Shown: positions 16,436 to 21,439 of the stretch, piece after piece
Position numbering within the stretch: the stretch's first letter is position 1
Layout of the letters: every line of letters starts with the position of its first letter
Origin: Loktanella sp. M215
Lineage (GTDB): Bacteria > Pseudomonadota > Alphaproteobacteria > Rhodobacterales > Rhodobacteraceae
DNA: 21,439 bases
Direction: 5' to 3'
NCBI RefSeq assembly: GCF_021735925.1
Contig: NZ_WMEA01000009.1
Coordinates: 1 to 21,439 of the forward strand
Notes under the pieces: model-generated
The model's database searches: none
Told to the model about the DNA's origin: nothing
Seen by the model: the letters and a program-made list of their open reading frames with translations, nothing else
Position numbers and translations under genes: made by a program

Positions 16436-16685
16436 GTCATGCCCTTTCTATCGGCACCTGCACCATGCAGACGCCTTGATAGTCTTGGGCCGCTGACTTG
16501 TAGCGGAAGGTCCCGCAAAAAGCGGGGGCCGGGCCAACCTTCCCGCGCCTAACCTGTTTCAGACCAGCAAAAAGTAGATGGTGCATTTGGAGCGGTCAAT
16601 AACGGCGAGGTTCGAATTGCCGCTTTTGGGCGCCTTCCTAAAGCGCTCGTTTGTGGAGGGGATCTGCAACGGTCAGTTTTTTGCA
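16436..16685. other. Intergenic region upstream of the VOC gene (second pass)
   Basis: Identical to 5497-5746, including the nested hairpin. No gene seen. Confidence 0.4.
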
Positions 16686-16731
16686 GCCACTAAACCGGTT
16701 CAAAACTGAAGTCGTTGTTGAAGGTTTTTGG
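16686..16731. repeat. Left 46-bp inverted repeat (second pass)
   Basis: Exact copy of 5747-5792; pairs with 17804-17849. Confidence 0.75.
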
Positions 16732-16744
16732 GGGGCTTGGCGTA

Positions 16745-17140
16745 CTAACTGCCTCTGATCCGCTTCCATAGCGACCTTCTGGGCGTCTCCCCTGCCCCAT
16801 CTGGAGGCGCAAGACGTGCCAGTGATTGCGCTTGTTGCTTCCAGTCAGCTTTGTCAGCTTCCAAGCGCTCTATCGTTTCCATGGCTGCATTAAGTTTGAC
16901 TTGCAAAACGCTGATTTCAACGGCGTTTGTGTCGCTGTTGGGCGTGGTCAAACTTGACTGGTCAACGTGAGTTTCACTTAGGCGCGGCTTGTAAACTCTC
17001 GCCAGCTCTGACTGGTCAATTTCCCATGACCCTTGACCATCTTTTCTAGCGGACAACTTGCCTTCTTTTAGGTGTTTCATGAGGGTGGGGCGAGAAATTT
17101 GGTAGTGCTTGACCGCCTCCCTTACACTTACTTTTCCCAC
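16745..17140 (-). CDS. HTH DNA-binding protein with coiled coil (second pass)
   Basis: Identical protein to 5806-6201; see there. Confidence 0.75.
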   Translation of the reverse strand: MGKVSVREAVKHYQISRPTLMKHLKEGKLSARKDGQGSWEIDQSELARVYKPRLSETHVDQSSLTTPNSDTNAVEISVLQVKLNAAMETIERLEADKADWKQQAQSLARLAPPDGAGETPRRSLWKRIRGS

Positions 17141-17250
17141 CGTTGAGATCCCTGCTTCATACCATGTTAGGTGTGGCTATTTTCCTGTTAGGTTGACCAT
17201 AGAGCTTTACAGGGCACGCGGTCAATTTGACTTCAGACATGCCTCATCTT

Positions 17251-17790
17251 TCAGGCTCGTCTAATGGTGTTCGGGCTTACCTCAAACAGACGCGACAGTT
17301 CTGCAATGCCACGACCTTCTTGGTCGCGCATCCGAACCACCTCTGCACGGCGTTCGGGAGATAGGGCTGGGGGTCTGCCGCCGATCCTTCCGCGCTTACG
17401 GGAGGCCACGAGCCCTTCTTTAGTCCGCTCAGAAATACGCTCACGCTCAAACTGAGCGATAGAGGCAAAGACATGAAACACAAGCCTACCAGCAGGCGTC
17501 GTTGTGTCGATGTCCTCAGCCAGGGAACGAAAGCCTGCACCCTTCGCGCTAATAGCCCCCATGATGTGCAGAAGATCCTGCAACGACCGGCTCAGTCGGT
17601 CATATTTGGCGACTACCACGACATCAGCCTGACGCAGCTGGTCAATCATACGGTCCAGCTCGGGTCGTGACTTCTTGGTGCCCGACACTTTCTCCGTAAA
17701 GATGCGCTCGGCGCCGGCTGCCTCAAGGGCAGAGGTTTGGGGATCAAGGTGCTGATCTTCTGTCGAGACGCGTGCATAGCCAACGATCAT
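17251..17790 (-). CDS. Serine recombinase (second pass)
   Basis: Identical protein to 6312-6851; see there. S9 nucleophile and C-terminal HTH unchanged. Confidence 0.92.
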   Translation of the reverse strand: MIVGYARVSTEDQHLDPQTSALEAAGAERIFTEKVSGTKKSRPELDRMIDQLRQADVVVVAKYDRLSRSLQDLLHIMGAISAKGAGFRSLAEDIDTTTPAGRLVFHVFASIAQFERERISERTKEGLVASRKRGRIGGRPPALSPERRAEVVRMRDQEGRGIAELSRLFEVSPNTIRRA

Positions 17791-17803
17791 GAATCTGACC
17801 CTT

Positions 17804-17849
17804 CCAAAAACCTTCAACAACTATGTCAGTTTTGAACAGGGTTTATGGC
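17804..17849. repeat. Right 46-bp inverted repeat (second pass)
   Basis: Exact copy of 6865-6910. Confidence 0.7.
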
Positions 17850-17875
17850 AGCGTCAATCGGGGTGGTTTGCGCAC

Positions 17876-17901
17876 GTTCCAAAAACGAGCGTTTCTGGAA
17901 C
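17876..17901. other. Candidate recombination crossover site (second pass)
   Basis: Exact copy of the 12-2-12 palindrome at 6937-6962. In a real dimer this site and 6937-6962 would be in direct orientation, the substrate for resolution to monomers. Confidence 0.6.
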
Positions 17902-18091
17902 AGTCAGGAAGCATCGCTTTGCAGACGAGAGCAGAATCTCGCTATCCCGAAAGGCTTGCTGCTTGAAAATCGATCAATCCTTGCTCTGGCTTTATTAAGC
18001 TTCTGATAATGACATAGATTTGCCAAAATCTCGGGTTCGAGGTGGTATTGTTTATAAACGAGCGCATTAGCGCTAACTTCGGAGCAGTACC

Positions 18092-19326
18092 TTGGCTAAA
18101 ACGTATACGTTTGAAGCTCTCGGATTGCTGCATGGCAGAATGGACGAGGACCTTCTCAACATCATCACTCTTGCGACCCGCATGTTTCGCGTGCCTATCT
18201 CATTTGTGTCTGTTTTGGAAAGCCAAGAGAAACGGCAACATATTTCTGCATCTGTAGGTCCATTCTTTGACAACCCTGATGTAGGCGACATGCCGATCGA
18301 AGGATCAATCTGTCAGTATGTACAGGCAAGTCAGAAGACGGTCGCTATCCCAGATTTACTAAAAGATGCTCGCACTTTCGATAACGAGTTTGTTGTCCAG
18401 AACGGCTTACGCTCTTATCTGGGCAGTCCAATACATACAACGGCAGGGAAAGTAATCGGCGCGCTATGCTGCATGTCCGCCTCCCCCGTGAATGGACGCA
18501 GGATGAAATTAGTATTCTAGAAGACTTAGCTCGCTGCGTCGATGGCATCGTAAAAGCTCGAACGTTGGCACTGGAGGAACGCAAAGCGCGCGTCGATTTG
18601 CAAGATATCATGGCGAATAGAAGCGGCTACATTGCGCACGTTAGCCACGAAATAAGGACGCCGCTTACCGGTATCATCGGCTCGATCAAGATGCTCGGCG
18701 AAGTGAAATCTGAAGATCAATCAAAACGTCTGATGACGATCCTCAATCGGTCAGCCGAAAAGCTTCTGGGCTTTGTGAATGATGTGCTTGATCTAGCCAA
18801 ACTCGATGCTGGCCACTTCGAAATCATAGAAGAAGAAGCGGACATTGGTAAACTTTCCAGCGACGTCTTAGACGAATTCATGGGGCTCGCAGACGCCAAG
18901 TCGATCCGCATGAGTGTCAAAGATCAACTCGCCGGAACCACCTATCTTGCCGACAAATTAGCGTTTCAAACCATCCTGCAAAATCTGATCGGCAATGCTG
19001 TTAAATTTACGGATACTGGATCTGTCACCGTCAATATAAGTGAAGATTCTTATGGCCAGGTTGCCATTGATGTCGCCGATACAGGTATTGGCATTGCACC
19101 AGAATACCATAAGAAAATCTTTAATGAGTTTGAGCAAGCTGACGCGGTCAACCCGAGAATTTACGGCGGAACAGGTCTTGGTATGCCCATCGTGAAGCGT
19201 ATGGTTGACCGGATGGAAGGTACCATCACCGTTAAAAGCCAGCCGGGCCAAGGCTCAACGTTCTCGATCTTGGTTCCACTACAAAGAGTTTTCCATCGCG
19301 AAGTTGCGGCCCAAACTGATCTCTGA
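18092..19326 (+). CDS. Soluble GAF-domain sensor histidine kinase, best full-length copy
   Basis: The consensus is 411 residues; this copy lacks one c in the run 18483-18487 (six in the first pass). Start is TTG at 18092 with GGAG eight bases upstream; no ATG gives a complete GAF domain. Residues about 20-155 form a GAF domain ([48 protein letters not shown]). HisKA follows with the H-box [14 protein letters not shown], phospho-acceptor H186. The HATPase domain shows [12 protein letters not shown] (N298, N302), DTGIGIAP (330-337), FNEFEQAD and GGTGLG (359-364). There is no transmembrane segment, no receiver domain and no response regulator gene in the plasmid, so its output must be chromosomal. 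The GAF ligand is unknown. Transcribed alone, divergent from the resolvase and convergent with brnTA. Confidence 0.9.
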
Positions 19327-19352
19327 ACCATCCAACTAGCTGCTGCCATGGC

Positions 19353-19595
19353 CTAAAGCCCAGCAGCCTTGCGCAGAGCATCGTTAATCCGGCTTTGCCA
19401 ACCAGCGCCTTGCGCCTTGAACGCAGCAATAACGTCCGGGTCCAGACGGATCGTCGTGGACACCTTGGTCACATCCGCTTTTGGCCGTCCGCGCTGAACG
19501 GTCGCCTTGGCGATCTTGTCGGCCCAGTAAGGTGCTGACAGGTCGGGCGCATCATCGTCAGAAGCGGCCTGCATATGCTCTTTGTTCTCGCTCAT
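19353..19595 (-). CDS. brnA: BrnA-type antitoxin (second pass)
   Basis: Identical protein to 8416-8658. Confidence 0.9.
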   Translation of the reverse strand: MSENKEHMQAASDDDAPDLSAPYWADKIAKATVQRGRPKADVTKVSTTIRLDPDVIAAFKAQGAGWQSRINDALRKAAGL

Positions 19596-19827
19596 TGGCT
19601 TTCCTCAAGCTGATGATACGGCGTGCTGTGCCGCGTTGTGTCCAGACCATGACCACCATGCGGGCATCGAGAAAGCCGATCGTGATCTGACGCGTCTCGC
19701 CGTAGTCCTGGCGATCGTCCTCCACCGTCAGGGTGGTTTCGTCGAAGATCTCTGCGGCGCGGGCCATATCCGTGCCGCGCTCGGCGAGAGTGGCGTCACG
19801 CTTAGCGGTCGGGTATTCAATGTCCAT
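19558..19827 (-). CDS. brnT: BrnT-type toxin (second pass)
   Basis: As 8621-8890, except RGTDMARAA here for RGLDMARAA, caused by ccgtg (19770-19774) in place of ccagg (8833-8837). Confidence 0.92.
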   Translation of the reverse strand: MDIEYPTAKRDATLAERGTDMARAAEIFDETTLTVEDDRQDYGETRQITIGFLDARMVVMVWTQRGTARRIISLRKANEREQRAYAGRF

Positions 19828-19886
19828 ACTTTATGTTACTACAATAAGTAGTTCAAGACGCAAAGGCAAAACCCTTTCAGAAGTGC

Positions 19887-20925
19887 CTACCGCGCCGAGT
19901 AACTTTTACACCATGTGGTGAAGGTTTTCTCGATGCTGGTTGCATCCAGCGGGATCGACTTCTCGCCGCACCACTTGCGAAACGCATCGGCCAATTTGCG
20001 AAGATCCGGGACGTGCCCACCTTCCAGCCTTGGCGCAGTGTCCCGTGCGATGCGGTCCCAAGGCTGCGTGTCCCGCACCGTGCCATGTTCTGGGAAGGTT
20101 AGGGACGGGGTTTCCGCTGTCCCGTCGCGCCGCGCCTTGCGGCCTGTCTTAGGGCGATCCAACTCACGCTTCGTGTCTCGCTTCCGCTCCGGCTCTTTTT
20201 CAGCCCGTGCGATAGTAATGCCGGTCACGGTACGCCCAACTTTGCGCGGTGTGGCGGTCAACGTCATTCGTGAGGTTTGATTGATTTCGTCGATGGCAGC
20301 TTCCAATGCAAAACGTCGGAAATCTGCGAAACGATTCATCTTACCTTCTGGGACACCCATTATCGTGCGTAACTCTGACACAGTGAAGGTTTTGCTGGTG
20401 ACGTAGTTCAGGTTCACCAGCGAGGCGACGTACTGGAACAGCAGGATCGAATACTTCGAGGACAGGGCGAAGACCGTCTGGCGATCCATGATGGCCCAAT
20501 GGCACGAGTTCTCTGCCATTTCCCGAAATGCGCCGCCGAACCACCATGCGACCAATAGATTATCGCTGTCTTCATCGCGGTAATCCAGCTTTGCCCGATC
20601 CAGAAACCCACCAATAATCTCGCACTGAGCGTCGGTGTCGTCGAAGACCATCACAGCGCCCGCCAGCTCGATGAACAGTTTGCGCAGCGTGGCCCGCGAA
20701 TGGTTTCGCATCCCGGTGATGGACTTAATGCTGGCCAGCCGGAGCTCGTGGCGCACGTCTTCAGCCATGCGCCCGCCCGCCGTCGCAATGAGCAGGTGCA
20801 TCAGCTTGAGAGCTTCAGCGCTTGGCGGGTTCTCAATGTAAACGCCCCGCGCCACCTCAGCAGGTAGCACCGTTTTTAGCATCATCATGGGCGCGGTCAG
20901 CAGCAACTTGGAGTGTCTTTATCAT
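19887..20925 (-). pseudogene. rep: Rep_3 initiator, second-pass copy with one frameshift
   Basis: 1039 bases against 1038. The run 20873-20877 has five t instead of four and shifts the frame near residue 17. It also has R for W at residue 240 (ccgtg at 20205-20209 against ccagg at 9267-9271). The first-pass copy is the reference. Confidence 0.85.
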
Positions 20926-20962
20926 ATGTGAGTTTTTACATAGTATAAAACTCACATGTCAA
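20926..20962 (-). promoter_or_regulatory. rep operator and promoter (second pass)
   Basis: Same inverted repeat and TTGACA as 9987-10023. Confidence 0.7.
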
Positions 20963-20970
20963 CTCGTACC

Positions 20971-21053
20971 AGCGTCCCCCATTTCTCACATAAGCGTCCC
21001 CATTTCTCATAAGCGTCCCCATTTCTCACATAAGCGTCCCCATTTCTCACATA
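20971..21053. repeat. Iterons (second pass)
   Basis: Same four 21-bp units as 10032-10115, but the first has an extra c and the second lacks two bases (ctcat), giving 83 instead of 84 bases. Probably reading errors. Confidence 0.85.
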
Positions 21054-21253
21054 TAAGACCACAAGTTATTGTATTTAAATATAAGTTTCGCCCTGAACTT
21101 ATAGAACTTATGAACAAGAAGGCGCTGCGCGCTTTTTTGTAAAAATATGGATGGTTTTGGTGCGGATGGGACCGTTGCGCCTTCAAGGCTTACTTGATCT
21201 GTAATACATATTGGTACACATAGATGGTGCCCAGAACGCAAGAGAGTGATGCC

Positions 21254-21439
21254 ATGCCTCGAAATACATCCGTGACTCTTGGAGATCATTTTACCGGTTT
21301 CATCAGCGAGCAGGTCGAGACCGGTCGTTATGGCTCAGCCAGCGATGTTGTGCGTGCTGGACTACGGCTTTTGGAAGAGCACGAAGCCCAAGTGAAGGCC
21401 TTGCAGGATCGATGCTCTCATCGCCGGAGAAAAATCAGG
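21254..21439 (+). pseudogene. parD: ParD-type antitoxin, partial at the window edge
   Basis: First about 50 codons match 10316 onward; then a 4-base insertion (gatcgatgc for gatgc near 21408) shifts the frame before the sequence ends. parE is beyond the edge. Confidence 0.8.

Larger units (their letters stand above)
10949..21439. repeat. Second, incomplete pass of the plasmid unit
   Basis: Colinear with 1-10497. It is the better reading for the mobilisation region (10949-13043) and most of the SIR2 gene, while the first pass is better for the VOC gene, the middle of the kinase, and rep. The last bases (from about 21240) gain small errors again, for example a 4-base insertion in parD, as expected near a contig end. 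Confidence 0.95.

Noticed and set aside
1..21439. True tandem duplication with decaying genes
   Set aside because: Lesions are homopolymer indels that are complementary between the copies, intergenic DNA is just as conserved, and the second unit ends short of a full turn.

Overview
This window is one small plasmid read almost twice. Bases 1-10948 and 10949-21439 are the same sequence head to tail, about 10.94 kb per unit, differing mainly by single-base changes in homopolymer runs. The second pass stops at the equivalent of base 10497, so 10498-10948 is seen only once. Genes broken by a frameshift in one pass are generally whole, or broken elsewhere, in the other. I read this as a linear long-read contig of a circular plasmid that was not trimmed, not as a real duplication with decayed genes. 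Each gene is best judged by combining both passes. No rRNA, tRNA, transposase or CRISPR array was seen.

The host is probably an alphaproteobacterium, perhaps Rhodobacterales. The grounds are the MobQ relaxase with a small TraD/MobC-like partner and a DUF6118-like membrane protein, the BrnTA and ParDE modules, and the GC-rich backbone. This is inference from family habits, not proof.

Layout of one unit (intact-copy coordinates). Mobilisation: DUF6118-like protein (10879-11499, -) and MobC/TraD-like protein (11492-11743, -), divergent from the MobA/MobL relaxase (11892-13043, +), with a candidate oriT between them. Defence-like cargo: an AT-rich 820-residue SIR2-plus-STAND-type NTPase protein (13427-15890, +). 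Then, convergent to it, a VOC/glyoxalase-fold protein (5071-5496, -). Recombination module: an HTH/coiled-coil protein (5806-6201, -) and a serine resolvase (6312-6851, -), enclosed by imperfect 46-bp inverted repeats, with a 26-bp palindrome beside the right one. Then an orphan GAF sensor histidine kinase (18092-19326, +), the BrnT/BrnA toxin-antitoxin pair (8416-8890, -), a Rep_3-type initiator (8949-9986, -) with its operator and four 21-bp iterons (10032-10115), and a ParD/ParE pair (10316-10856, +).

How it fits together: Rep and the iterons drive replication. The resolvase and its site probably resolve multimers. BrnTA and ParDE stabilise inheritance. MobA, the MobC-like protein and oriT allow transfer with help from another conjugative element. 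The SIR2-STAND protein is the most striking cargo and may act as a phage- or plasmid-sensing NAD-depleting defence; the orphan kinase is the second cargo of interest.
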